A stretch of 64,000 bases of DNA from Ruegeria sp. R14_0 (GTDB lineage: Bacteria > Pseudomonadota > Alphaproteobacteria > Rhodobacterales > Rhodobacteraceae). A model generated the notes under the pieces. That model saw only the letters and a list, made by a program, of their open reading frames with translations. It did not search any database and was not told the DNA's origin. The translations under genes were made by a program, and so were the position numbers. The stretch is taken from contig NZ_JAGHRC010000001.1 in NCBI RefSeq assembly GCF_017743975.1, positions 1,143,438 to 1,207,437 of the forward strand, read 5' to 3'. This document shows positions 19,012-27,333 of the stretch, piece after piece; within the stretch, counting starts at the first letter, position 1, and the number at the start of each line of letters is the position of its first letter.

Positions 19012-19590
19012 TCATCCGCCCCAGATCACCTTCACGTAGTTCTGGGTTTCCTTGTACGGCGGCACACCGCCGTGCTTTTCAACAGCTTTCGGACCCGCGT
19101 TGTAAGCTGCCAGCGCAAGACGCCAGGATTTGAACTTGCGGTACTGCCAGGACAGATACCGCGCCCCGCCTTCAAGGTTTTGCTTGGGGTCATGCGGGTT
19201 CACGCCCAGCAGACGCGCGGTGCCGGGCATCAACTGTGCCAGACCCAAGGCGCCCTTGTGCGAGACCGCACGAGGATTCCAACCGCTTTCCTGTTGAACC
19301 AGTCTCAGAAAAAGCTCTTCGGGCACTTTGTGTTTCCGGGCTGCCTCACGCGCGAGGTTTAGGTACTGGCCACGGTATTTTCCCGTATAGCGCTTACTGA
19401 ACTGCGGCTGTGCGGTTTTGGGCTTTAGGCGCGAGGAATCGCGGTATTGGGTCGCTGCGCGCGTGTCCAGGATCTTGGATTGCTTGAGAAAGATGTCCTT
19501 GCGGCTTTTGGTAGACAAGGTGTCAGCCGCTGCCGGAATTGAGACCAACGAAAGACTCAGAACAGAAAAACAACCAACCAGAAAACGCAT
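19012..19590 (-). CDS. Lytic transglycosylase, SLT domain
   Basis: This 192-residue exported enzyme cleaves the glycan strands of peptidoglycan. There is a signal peptide ([16 protein letters not shown] to PAAADT). The catalytic glutamate is in [14 protein letters not shown], followed by [18 protein letters not shown] and YLSWQYRKF...[12 protein letters not shown], the complete family 1 SLT pattern. I chose the ATG at 19590 because the signal peptide starts there; the frame runs 25 codons further without features. The gene is convergent with the ABC operon. Confidence 0.9.
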   Translation of the reverse strand: MRFLVGCFSVLSLSLVSIPAAADTLSTKSRKDIFLKQSKILDTRAATQYRDSSRLKPKTAQPQFSKRYTGKYRGQYLNLAREAARKHKVPEELFLRLVQQESGWNPRAVSHKGALGLAQLMPGTARLLGVNPHDPKQNLEGGARYLSWQYRKFKSWRLALAAYNAGPKAVEKHGGVPPYKETQNYVKVIWGG

Positions 19591-19798
19591 TAAAGACAAT
19601 CCCGCTCGTTCTCGAACCCGACTGATTATAGATATTTCAGGAAAAAATGAAAGCTTGGTGAACAAAACCCGCGCGAATTCTTGCCCGGTGTTGCACTCAT
19701 CAACTGTGTTTTAACCATGACGCAGGCCGTATAGGGTCGCAAAGATACAAGGGCGCCAGATTCGGGCGCACGCCAGTCAGACAAGAACGGGGAAATAC

Positions 19799-20302
19799 AT
19801 GGCAGGTTCAGTTAACAAGGTCATTCTGGTCGGAAATCTCGGCCGCGATCCCGAGGTTCGGTCGTTCCAGAACGGTGGCAAGGTTTGCAATCTGCGCATC
19901 GCCACATCCGAGAACTGGAAAGACCGCAACACCGGTGAGCGTCGTGAACGGACCGAGTGGCACTCGGTCGCGATCTTCTCGGAGCCATTGGCGCGGATTG
20001 CTGAACAATACCTGCGTAAAGGCAGTAAAGTTTACATTGAAGGTCAACTGGAAACCCGCAAATGGCAGGACCAGTCCGGTCAGGACCGCTATAGCACCGA
20101 GGTCGTTCTTCGCCCCTATCGTGGTGAACTGACCCTGCTGGACAGCCGCGGCGAAGGCGGCGGTGGCGGTTATGGTGGTGGCCAGTCCGGTGGTTATGGC
20201 GGAGGTCAGGCGGGCGGCGGCTATGGCGACCCTTATGGCGGACAGTCCAGCGCCCCTGCCCCTGCATCCGGCGGAATCGACGACGACGAGATACCGTTCT
20301 AA
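19799..20302 (+). CDS. ssb: Single-stranded DNA-binding protein
   Basis: This 167-residue protein coats single-stranded DNA in replication and repair. The OB fold occupies residues 1-112 ([25 protein letters not shown]). A glycine/tyrosine-rich linker of GGYGGGQ repeats follows, then the acidic tip DDDEIPF, which recruits partner proteins. An ACGGGG site lies upstream of the ATG. I saw no LexA box in its upstream region. The site-2 protease gene follows after 18 bases. Confidence 0.98.
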   Translation: MAGSVNKVILVGNLGRDPEVRSFQNGGKVCNLRIATSENWKDRNTGERRERTEWHSVAIFSEPLARIAEQYLRKGSKVYIEGQLETRKWQDQSGQDRYSTEVVLRPYRGELTLLDSRGEGGGGGYGGGQSGGYGGGQAGGGYGDPYGGQSSAPAPASGGIDDDEIPF

Positions 20303-20320
20303 GCAAAACGGAGACACGAG

Positions 20321-21391
20321 ATGACATGGTCCTTCTCACTCGGCCGCCTGCTCGGGTCGGAACTGAGGGTCCATGTCACCTTTTTCCTGCTGTTGGCCTG
20401 GGTTGGCTTTGCCGCCTATTCCAACGGCGGAATGCCTGCCGCGATCGAGAATCTGATCTTTGTGCTGGCGCTGTTTGCCTGCGTCGTTGCGCATGAGTTC
20501 GGCCACGCACTGGCGGCGCGGCGATACGGCATCAAAACCCCCGATATAACCCTTCTCCCGATCGGCGGCCTCGCCAGGTTGGAGCGGATGCCCGAAAAGC
20601 CCATGCAAGAGGTTTGGGTGGCTTTGGCTGGCCCTGCGGTCAACGTGGTGATCTTCATCATTCTGATGGTTTTGGGTGCTGGGATGCCACTGGCCGATAT
20701 GGCCCGGATCGACTTGACCAGCGCCGGGTTGCTGAACCGGTTGGCCTACGTGAACCTTCTGCTTGCGGCGTTCAACATGATCCCGGCCTTCCCGATGGAT
20801 GGTGGCAGGGTGTTCCGGGCATTGCTGTGCCTGCGCATGGACCGGGTCAAAGCCACACGCGTGGCCGCTCTGGCGGGTCAGATGGTGGCGGTCGCGTTCG
20901 GTTTCCTTGGTCTTAGCACTGGAAACCCCTTACTGGTACTGATCGCCGTTTTCGTTTTCGTCGCAGCCAATGCCGAAAGTCAGGACGTGGCCATGCGCTC
21001 GGTTGCGCGGCGCGTACTGGCGCGCGATGCGATGATTACCGAGTTCCACGCCCTGTCCCCGACCGACACGCTGGCCACTGCGGCGCAGGCCGTGATCCAC
21101 ACCACGCAGCATGAATTCCCTGTGTTGGGCGCGGATGGCACGCTTCTGGGCTTTGTGGCGCGCGGCAGGCTGTTCAACGCTCTGGCGCAAGAGACCCCGC
21201 GATCTGATCTGGCAACCACGATCATGGAGACCGACATACCGCGCGTCGAACTGACCAGCGGCCTTGAGATGGTACTGGAACAGTTGCACAAGGGCGCACC
21301 CGCCGTCGCTGTCTGCACCCAAGCCGGGCATATGGTGGGCTACATCACCCGTGAGAACATCGGTGAGTTGATGGTGATCAGAGGACGCTGA
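20321..21391 (+). CDS. Site-2 protease family metalloprotease with CBS domains
   Basis: This 356-residue membrane protein cleaves substrates within the membrane. The zinc motif HEFGH is at residues 58-62 and the third ligand D160 lies in NMIPAFPMDGGRVFRAL. There are about six membrane segments to residue 215. Two CBS domains follow (about 228-350) and may sense adenine nucleotides. The architecture matches M50B proteases of the SpoIVFB/Rip3 group; no substrate is evident. The stop (TGA) abuts the convergent aroB stop, forming TGATCA at 21389-21394. Confidence 0.93.
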   Translation: MTWSFSLGRLLGSELRVHVTFFLLLAWVGFAAYSNGGMPAAIENLIFVLALFACVVAHEFGHALAARRYGIKTPDITLLPIGGLARLERMPEKPMQEVWVALAGPAVNVVIFIILMVLGAGMPLADMARIDLTSAGLLNRLAYVNLLLAAFNMIPAFPMDGGRVFRALLCLRMDRVKATRVAALAGQMVAVAFGFLGLSTGNPLLVLIAVFVFVAANAESQDVAMRSVARRVLARDAMITEFHALSPTDTLATAAQAVIHTTQHEFPVLGADGTLLGFVARGRLFNALAQETPRSDLATTIMETDIPRVELTSGLEMVLEQLHKGAPAVAVCTQAGHMVGYITRENIGELMVIRGR

Positions 21392-22504
21392 TCAGACGGT
21401 CGCTAACGCATCCTCAAGAACCGACAGCACGGCCTCACGCGGGACGTCCGAGGTGACAAAGGCTTGCCCGATGCCTCGCGCCAGGATGAACCGCAATTGC
21501 CCGTCGATGACTTTCTTATCCTGGGCCATCAAGTCGACCAGAGCCCCAGCCCCTGGCAGATCGCCCGGGATGTCGGCCAGATCGGTCTTCATTCCCATCG
21601 CACGCAAATGCGCCCTCACGCGGCTTGGATCTTCCTGCGAACACAGCCCCAGACGCGAAGACAGCTCGAACGCCAACGCACAACCAATGGCAACGCCCTC
21701 ACCGTGCAGCAGCCGGTCCGAATACCCGGTGGCAGCCTCAAGCGCGTGGCAGAACGTATGACCCAGATTCAAAAGCGCTCGGTCGCCCTGCTCGGTCTCG
21801 TCCCGCGCCACGATATCAGCCTTCATCTGGACCGAACGCGTCACCGCGCGCACCCGCGCCGCCATATCCCCGCCCGAAACGTCCGGACCGTTGGCTTCAA
21901 GCCACTCAAAGAATTCGGCGTCGCCCAGCAGGCCGTATTTGACCACCTCACCGTAGCCGGACAGAAAATCCCGTTGGGTCATCGTACCCAGAACCGCTGT
22001 ATCCGCCAAAACGAGTGAGGGTTGGTGGAACGCCCCGATCAGGTTCTTGCCCTGCGGTGCGTTGATGCCGGTTTTGCCGCCGACCGAGCTGTCGACTTGC
22101 GCCAGCAACGACGTTGGTATTTGGACGAACCGTACACCGCGTCGCAGGACGGCCGCTGCAAACCCGGCCAGGTCACCAATGACGCCGCCGCCCAAGGCGA
22201 TCACCACGTCGCGGCGTTCGACCTTTTCGGCCAGCAGCCATTCGACCGCGCGTTCGAAATGCGGCCAGCTTTTGGTGGCCTCGCCCGCGGGCAAGGCCAG
22301 CGCGGTCATCTCGATACCCGACGCGGCAAGCCCATCGCGTAGTGCCTCCAGATGCAAGGCGCCCACGTTTTCATCCGTCAGAACCGCAACCTTGGGCCGG
22401 TGCAGCAGGGGCGCAATCAACGTGCCGGACTGGGCCAGCAGATCCGGCCCGATTTCAACATCATACGAGCGGTCGCCCAGCTCTACATGTACGGTTTGGT
22501 GCAT
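21392..22504 (-). CDS. aroB: 3-dehydroquinate synthase
   Basis: This 370-residue NAD- and metal-dependent enzyme converts DAHP to 3-dehydroquinate, the second step of the shikimate pathway. The NAD-binding loop is ALGGGVIGDLAGFAA, followed by the catalytic KTGIN, the metal-binding KYGLLGD.EFFEWL region and NLGHTFCHALEA. It begins immediately after the aroK stop (no intervening base), so the two are co-translated. No terminator separates it from the convergent protease gene. Confidence 0.97.
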   Translation of the reverse strand: MHQTVHVELGDRSYDVEIGPDLLAQSGTLIAPLLHRPKVAVLTDENVGALHLEALRDGLAASGIEMTALALPAGEATKSWPHFERAVEWLLAEKVERRDVVIALGGGVIGDLAGFAAAVLRRGVRFVQIPTSLLAQVDSSVGGKTGINAPQGKNLIGAFHQPSLVLADTAVLGTMTQRDFLSGYGEVVKYGLLGDAEFFEWLEANGPDVSGGDMAARVRAVTRSVQMKADIVARDETEQGDRALLNLGHTFCHALEAATGYSDRLLHGEGVAIGCALAFELSSRLGLCSQEDPSRVRAHLRAMGMKTDLADIPGDLPGAGALVDLMAQDKKVIDGQLRFILARGIGQAFVTSDVPREAVLSVLEDALATV

Positions 22505-23092
22505 CTACTTCCGTTCCAATACGTCGGGTCGCGTCAGCAATGCCGCAACAACCCGGTCCACCATATTATCGATCGAGGTTTCGCCGTCGGACTCAGCCGT
22601 TAGGTCCGCTTGGGCGTAAACCGGGACGCGGTCTTCGTACAAGGCGCGCAAAGTCGCATAGGGATCGGCGGTGCGCAGCAGCGGCCGCGTGTCTTTGTGC
22701 TTAACCCTGTTCCACAGAACGTTCAGGTCCGCGCGCAGCCAGACCGAGACCCCGCGCTCGGTGATCATCTGGCGGTTCTGCTCGGCCAAAAACGCACCTC
22801 CGCCTGTGGACAGGATGCCTTTTTCCTCGTCCAGAAGACGTCCGATGACCTGGCTTTCCTTGCTGCGGAAAAACGGCTCGCCATCCCGTTCGAAAATCTC
22901 GGGGATGGTCATATTGGCCGCCGATTCGATCTCGGCATCGCTGTCCAGAAAAGGAACCCCCAGCCGAGCGGCCAAAGCACGGCCCACAGCCGTCTTTCCA
23001 GCCCCCATCATCCCAACCAAAACGACCGTTTTGTGCAGTTCAAAGACCGCATCCGCGCCCTCGGTGTGGGTGTTATGCTTAATTTCGCTCAT
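22505..23092 (-). CDS. aroK: Shikimate kinase
   Basis: This 195-residue enzyme phosphorylates shikimate at the 3-hydroxyl. The P-loop GMMGAGKTA is at residues 27-35, the shikimate/Mg region LDSDAEIE follows, then SKESQVI and ILSTGGGAFL, and the lid RPLLRTADP. It is first in the aroK-aroB pair, the normal order in alphaproteobacteria. About 20 extra N-terminal residues precede the fold, so a downstream start is possible but I see none with a better site. Confidence 0.96.
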   Translation of the reverse strand: MSEIKHNTHTEGADAVFELHKTVVLVGMMGAGKTAVGRALAARLGVPFLDSDAEIESAANMTIPEIFERDGEPFFRSKESQVIGRLLDEEKGILSTGGGAFLAEQNRQMITERGVSVWLRADLNVLWNRVKHKDTRPLLRTADPYATLRALYEDRVPVYAQADLTAESDGETSIDNMVDRVVAALLTRPDVLERK

Positions 23093-23171
23093 TTCACTGT
23101 GAATGACGTGATCTTAAGAAAAATGCCAGCTATAACTATGGCAAAAGACAAAATTGGGGCAGCGTTGAGCA

Positions 23172-23321
23172 ATGGGCCGTCTGATCAAGTTCCTGGTATA
23201 TGTTGTTTGCCTGTGTTTTCTGGGGCTGGTGGGCTATGCCTATCTGGGCCCGATTTTCGGGGTGGATTTTTCGGCCCCGCAAGACGAGATTCGAGAGCCG
23301 GTTATCCTGAATGTGGAATAA
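23172..23321 (+). CDS. Small single-pass membrane protein, 49 residues, function unknown
   Basis: The frame opens at an ATG at 23172 and ends with TAA at 23319-23321. It encodes a basic start (MGRLIK), one hydrophobic helix (residues 7-29, FLVYVVCLCFLGLVGYAYL) and an acidic tail ending NVE. It overlaps the next gene by 11 bases (that ATG is at 23311), which suggests translational coupling. Codon use fits the neighbours. I do not recognise a family. The overlap with a secreted-protein gene is the main support that it is real. Confidence 0.7.
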   Translation: MGRLIKFLVYVVCLCFLGLVGYAYLGPIFGVDFSAPQDEIREPVILNVE

Positions 23322-24834
23322 AGCCGCCCTGGCTGCACTGTTGCTGGCCGGTTCGGCGCACGCGCAACAGAGCCCTTTGTCCGTGATCGACTGGCTCGCG
23401 GATCCGCCCAAGAATCTGCCGGGTACTGTGCTGCTTGAACCGCCGGTGACGCAAACGGGCGTTCAGCCGGATATTGAGGTCACACCGCTCGAAGCCCTGT
23501 CGCAACCGCTGGGGCTGGTGTCATCGTCGGTCACAGGGCTACCGGTGAACCTTTGGCAAAACAGCGACGCGGATCGGTTGGCAGAGCTGATCGCGCATGT
23601 GCCCGTGCGGTACAATCCCGCGATGCAGCGTCTGCTGTTCACTCTGATCCTGTCCGAAGCGCGCGCGCCTGCAGGGTCGGACGCCGAAGAGACCCTTTTG
23701 CTTGCTCGCCTGGACCGTTTGATGCAGCTGGGCGCAGCGGACCCGGCGCAGTCCTTGGTTCAATTGGCTGGCCCAACGAATTCGCGTGAGCGGTTCAAGC
23801 GCTGGTTTGACGCCACCCTGTTGACAGGGGATGAGGACCGCAGTTGCACCTCGCTGATCGCAAAGCCGCACCTGTCTCAGGACTACGCCGCGCAGATTTT
23901 CTGCAAGGCACGGCGCGGCGACTGGGCCTCGGCGGCGCTGACGCTCGAGGCCGCGCATGCGCTGCAAATTCTGCCGCCGGACGAGCTGGATCTGCTGGAC
24001 CGCTTCCTAAGCCCCGAGCTGTTCGAAGATGCAGAATACCTACCGCAACCTGACGATCCCAGCCCTCTGACCTTTCGTCTGTTCGAGGCTATCGGAGAAC
24101 GCCTGCCATCGGCCCCTCTGCCCCGCGCCTTTGCAAATGCCGACCTGCGGGATGTGGCAGGCTGGAAAGCGCAAATCGAAGCTGCGGAGCGCCTGACCAG
24201 GATTGGAGCATTGACGCCCAACCAATTGCTGGGGCTGTATACCGAGCGCTCTCCGGCGGCGTCCGGCGCGGTGTGGGACAGAGTTTCGGCGGTTCAACGG
24301 TTTGAGGCCGCGCTGGAGTCCCGTGACCCCCAAAAAATCGCTAAGGCGCTCACTTCGGTCTGGTCGCAAATGCGTTCGGTCGGATTGGAAGTCCCGTTTG
24401 CCGAACTGTTCGCAGAACGTTTGTCTCAGGTTGAACTAACGGATCTCACAGCTGAGAAGCTGCGCTGGCGTATCCTTTTGCTGTCCGAGCTTTACGAAAC
24501 CGCGGCCCTCTCGGTTCCGGATGAATCGGATGAAAGCCAATTCCTCGCCGCCCTTGCACAGGGCGATCCGGGTCGCGCACGCTCGCCCTCGCCTTTGGCG
24601 GATGCGGTCGCTCAGGGGTTTGCCTGGGCCGCCCCGATCCCGTCGAACATTGAGGTTATGCTGGACAATGACCAGTTGGGCGAGGCGATATTGGAAACGA
24701 TGGAGCGGTTTGCCCACGGATCACGGGGAAACCTTGTTGATCTGACTGCAGCGATCGCAACGTTGCGCCGGGTGGGCCTTGAGGATACAGCCCGCCGCGC
24801 TGCGTTGAATGTTCTGATTCTGCAGGACAAATAG
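23311..24834 (+). CDS. Exported protein of unknown function
   Basis: This 507-residue protein has a clear signal peptide (MWNKAALAALLLAGSAHAQ). The mature part is rich in Ala, Leu, Glu and Asp and looks all-helical, like a TPR/Sel1-type or other alpha-solenoid repeat, but I see no defined motif. Two cysteine pairs could form disulfides (RSCTSLIAK and QIFCKAR). It is encoded between a 49-residue membrane peptide, which it overlaps, and xerD, whose start is two bases after its stop. It appears to be a lineage-specific periplasmic protein. The tight linkage to xerD may only reflect operon packing. Confidence 0.8.
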   Translation: MWNKAALAALLLAGSAHAQQSPLSVIDWLADPPKNLPGTVLLEPPVTQTGVQPDIEVTPLEALSQPLGLVSSSVTGLPVNLWQNSDADRLAELIAHVPVRYNPAMQRLLFTLILSEARAPAGSDAEETLLLARLDRLMQLGAADPAQSLVQLAGPTNSRERFKRWFDATLLTGDEDRSCTSLIAKPHLSQDYAAQIFCKARRGDWASAALTLEAAHALQILPPDELDLLDRFLSPELFEDAEYLPQPDDPSPLTFRLFEAIGERLPSAPLPRAFANADLRDVAGWKAQIEAAERLTRIGALTPNQLLGLYTERSPAASGAVWDRVSAVQRFEAALESRDPQKIAKALTSVWSQMRSVGLEVPFAELFAERLSQVELTDLTAEKLRWRILLLSELYETAALSVPDESDESQFLAALAQGDPGRARSPSPLADAVAQGFAWAAPIPSNIEVMLDNDQLGEAILETMERFAHGSRGNLVDLTAAIATLRRVGLEDTARRAALNVLILQDK

Positions 24835-24836
24835 CA

Positions 24837-25790
24837 ATGATAGCCCCCGCAACCCAAGAGCTGTGGATTTCGACCTTTTTGCAGGCGCAGGCCGCAGAAC
24901 TGGGCGCAGCGACCAATACGCAGCTGGCTTATGGGCGCGATCTGAAAGAGTTTTCGGACTGGCTGGATCGTCGCAAGTCAAGGTTCTCCGACGTCCAACG
25001 CGACCAGATCGAACAATATCTGATCGACTGCGACGCACAGGGTTTGTCCCGCTCAACCCGCGCGCGCCGGTTGTCCGCGATCAAGCAACTCTATCGGTTC
25101 GCCTTCGAAGAAGGCTGGCTGGAAACCAACCCCGCCATTCAGATTAAAGGACCGGGCCGACAAAAACGCCTGCCCAAAACGCTGGACGTTTTCGAGGTGG
25201 ACCGCCTGCTGGACGCCGCGCGCCGCATTGGCCGCAAAAAATCGGACCGCGTGCGCAACACCTGCCTGATGGAGGTTCTCTACGCCACCGGCATGCGTGT
25301 GACCGAACTGGTATCGCTGCCAGTCTCCTCGGCCCGTGGTGATCCCCGGATGCTGTTGGTTCTGGGAAAGGGCGGCAAAGAACGGATGGTGCCCCTGTCG
25401 CCACCCGCACGCGATGCCTTGGCGGCATGGTTGCATGTCAGGGATGAGGCCGAAGACAAGCTGGTAGCAGATGGTGGTCAACGCTCCAGATTTCTGTTTC
25501 CGTCTCGCGGTAAATCCGGGCACCTGACTCGACACAGGTTTTTTCTGCTGGTCAAGGAACTGGCTGTCGAAGGCGGCGTTTCACCTGAAAAAGTAACGCC
25601 CCATACCCTGCGCCACGCCTTTGCCACGCATCTGCTGGCCAACGGTGCTGATCTGAGGTCGATTCAGACGCTGTTGGGACACGCAGATGTCGCAACCACC
25701 GAAATCTACACCCATGTTTTGGACGAACGCCTGTCAGAGCTTGTGTTGCAGCATCACCCGCTGGCGAAAGACGACGACAACAAGGGCTAA
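24837..25790 (+). CDS. xerD: Site-specific tyrosine recombinase XerD
   Basis: This 317-residue recombinase resolves chromosome dimers at dif together with XerC. The N-terminal SAM-like domain covers residues 1-95. All catalytic residues are present: R154 (ATGMRVTEL), K178 (LGKGGKERM), H256 and R259 (HTLRHAFATHLL), H282 (LLGHADVATTEI) and the nucleophile Y291 (YTHV). The length and motifs are those of chromosomal XerD rather than a phage integrase, and no att-like repeats or mobile genes are nearby. Confidence 0.95.
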   Translation: MIAPATQELWISTFLQAQAAELGAATNTQLAYGRDLKEFSDWLDRRKSRFSDVQRDQIEQYLIDCDAQGLSRSTRARRLSAIKQLYRFAFEEGWLETNPAIQIKGPGRQKRLPKTLDVFEVDRLLDAARRIGRKKSDRVRNTCLMEVLYATGMRVTELVSLPVSSARGDPRMLLVLGKGGKERMVPLSPPARDALAAWLHVRDEAEDKLVADGGQRSRFLFPSRGKSGHLTRHRFFLLVKELAVEGGVSPEKVTPHTLRHAFATHLLANGADLRSIQTLLGHADVATTEIYTHVLDERLSELVLQHHPLAKDDDNKG

Positions 25791-25795
25791 CCCCT

Positions 25796-25825
25796 TGATC
25801 CGCTGCATACGCGACCCCATAACGG
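25796..25825 (+). promoter_or_regulatory. Candidate RpoE (ECF sigma) promoter for the CorC/HlyC gene
   Basis: TGATCC at 25796-25801, an 18-base spacer, then TAACGG at 25820-25825. The core and spacing are the same as in the photolyase promoter at 8946-8917, while the spacers differ. The ATG of the next gene is 28 bases after the -10. It fits the TGATCC-N18-TAAG(A/T) form of Rhodobacter RpoE promoters except for C in place of G. Confidence 0.6.
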
Positions 25826-25853
25826 TTGCAGTAACACGAACAACCAAGGACCG

Positions 25854-27164
25854 ATGGAACCCTCTTCTGCTTCTCTGATCGACGGCGCATTCTGGTTTAC
25901 CTCAGGCGCCATTCTGTTTTTGCTTGTCCTGTCGGGCTTTTTTTCGGGTTCTGAAACGGCTTTGACCGCATCATCGCGCGGGAAACTGCGGGCGCAGGCC
26001 GATAAGGGCTCGCGCGGGGCGCAGATCGCGCTGGATATCACCGATGACAATGAACGGCTGATCGGCTCGGTCCTGTTAGGCAACAACCTGGTCAACATCC
26101 TTGCCGCATCGCTGGCAACGGCCCTGTTCACGCGCCTGTTCGGCGAAAGCGGCGTGGCGCTTGCCACGCTGGTCATGACCTTGCTGGTTCTGATCTTTGC
26201 CGAAGTTCTGCCCAAAACCTATGCAATCACCAATTCCGAAAAGGCGGCCTCGGCCGTTGCTCCGATCATCCGCATCGTTGTGACCGTATTCTCGCCCATC
26301 GTGGCCGCCGTGCGGGTGCTGGTGCGCGGCGTTTTGCGTTTGTTTGGCGTTCGGATCGACCCGGACAGCAACATTCTGGCCGTGCGGGAAGAGATTGCGG
26401 GTGCGCTGCAACTGGGCCATTCCGAGGGCGTGGTCGAAAAGGAAGACCGCGACCGTATTCTGGGCGCGCTGGATTTGGGCGATCGCGCGGTTGAAGAGAT
26501 CATGCTGCACCGCTCGAACATCGAGATGATCGATGCGGATGCCCCGCCCGAGGCTATTCTTCAGCAATGCCTGAAAAGCAGTCACACCCGACTGCCTGTA
26601 TTCAGGGATGAGCAGGAAAACATCGTTGGTGTCGTTCACGCCAAAGACCTCTTCCGCGCGATGTATGCGCACGCTGGCGGTAATGAAGGCGCTGACAGCC
26701 GATTGAAAGAGTTCGACATCCTCAAGGTCGCCAACGACCCGTATTTCGTGCCCGAGACGACCACTTTGGACGATCAGATGCGGGAATTCCTGCGGATGCA
26801 CAGCCACTTTGCGCTGGTCGTGGATGAATACGGATCGCTGCGCGGTCTGATCACGCTCGAAGATATCCTCGAAGAAATCGTCGGCGAAATCGCGGATGAG
26901 TTCGACATTGATGAAGAGGTCTCGGTGACCCGTACCGAAGACGGGCAGTTCCTGGTCGAAGGCGCCACGACGATCCGCGACGCGAACCGTGCGATGGACT
27001 GGTCCCTGCCCGACGAAGAGGCCAACACCGTTGCCGGTCTGGTCATTCACGAAGCGCAGATGATCCCCATTGTCGGTCAGGTCTTCTCGTTCCATGGCTT
27101 CCGCTTTGAGGTGACGAAACGCGAAGGCAACCGGATTACGGAACTCAAAATCCGCCCGCTTTGA
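25854..27164 (+). CDS. Hemolysin-family (CorC/HlyC, CNNM) transporter-like protein
   Basis: This 436-residue membrane protein has a CNNM domain (residues 12-185, with GFFSGSETALTA and VLPKTYAI), a tandem CBS pair (about 205-330) and a C-terminal CorC/HlyC domain (about 345-430). Relatives act in magnesium/cobalt export; direct hemolysis is not established for this architecture. It follows xerD by 63 bases but has its own RpoE-like promoter. A hairpin follows the stop. Confidence 0.92.
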   Translation: MEPSSASLIDGAFWFTSGAILFLLVLSGFFSGSETALTASSRGKLRAQADKGSRGAQIALDITDDNERLIGSVLLGNNLVNILAASLATALFTRLFGESGVALATLVMTLLVLIFAEVLPKTYAITNSEKAASAVAPIIRIVVTVFSPIVAAVRVLVRGVLRLFGVRIDPDSNILAVREEIAGALQLGHSEGVVEKEDRDRILGALDLGDRAVEEIMLHRSNIEMIDADAPPEAILQQCLKSSHTRLPVFRDEQENIVGVVHAKDLFRAMYAHAGGNEGADSRLKEFDILKVANDPYFVPETTTLDDQMREFLRMHSHFALVVDEYGSLRGLITLEDILEEIVGEIADEFDIDEEVSVTRTEDGQFLVEGATTIRDANRAMDWSLPDEEANTVAGLVIHEAQMIPIVGQVFSFHGFRFEVTKREGNRITELKIRPL

Positions 27165-27185
27165 CCTAGGCGAAAAACAGTAAAT

Positions 27186-27215
27186 AAACCGGTGCTTTAG
27201 CGTAAGCGCCGGTTT
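27186..27215 (+). terminator. Probable terminator after the CorC/HlyC gene
   Basis: AAACCGGTGCTT (27186-27197) pairs with AAGCGCCGGTTT (27204-27215) with one G-U pair and a TAGCGT loop. Only a short broken T tract follows, so it is less certain than the ABC terminator. Confidence 0.6.
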
Positions 27216-27333
27216 CTACATCTTTGGATCTGCTCTGCACGCGGATCGCCCTGTGCGACACTTTCTGTCGCTGCTGGTATTGCAATGACCGACCCGCTGT
27301 TGAGACTGGCGTCGAAACTATCAGGAGTCGTTC

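Noticed and set aside
19591..19798. GTTCTCGAAC near ssb as a LexA site
   Set aside because: The spacing does not fit GTTC-N7-GTTC or GAAC-N7-GAAC.
24837..25790. Tyrosine recombinase as evidence of an integrated mobile element
   Set aside because: All motifs and the length fit chromosomal XerD. There is no att-like repeat, excisionase or cargo nearby, and the tRNA at 876-965 is far away.
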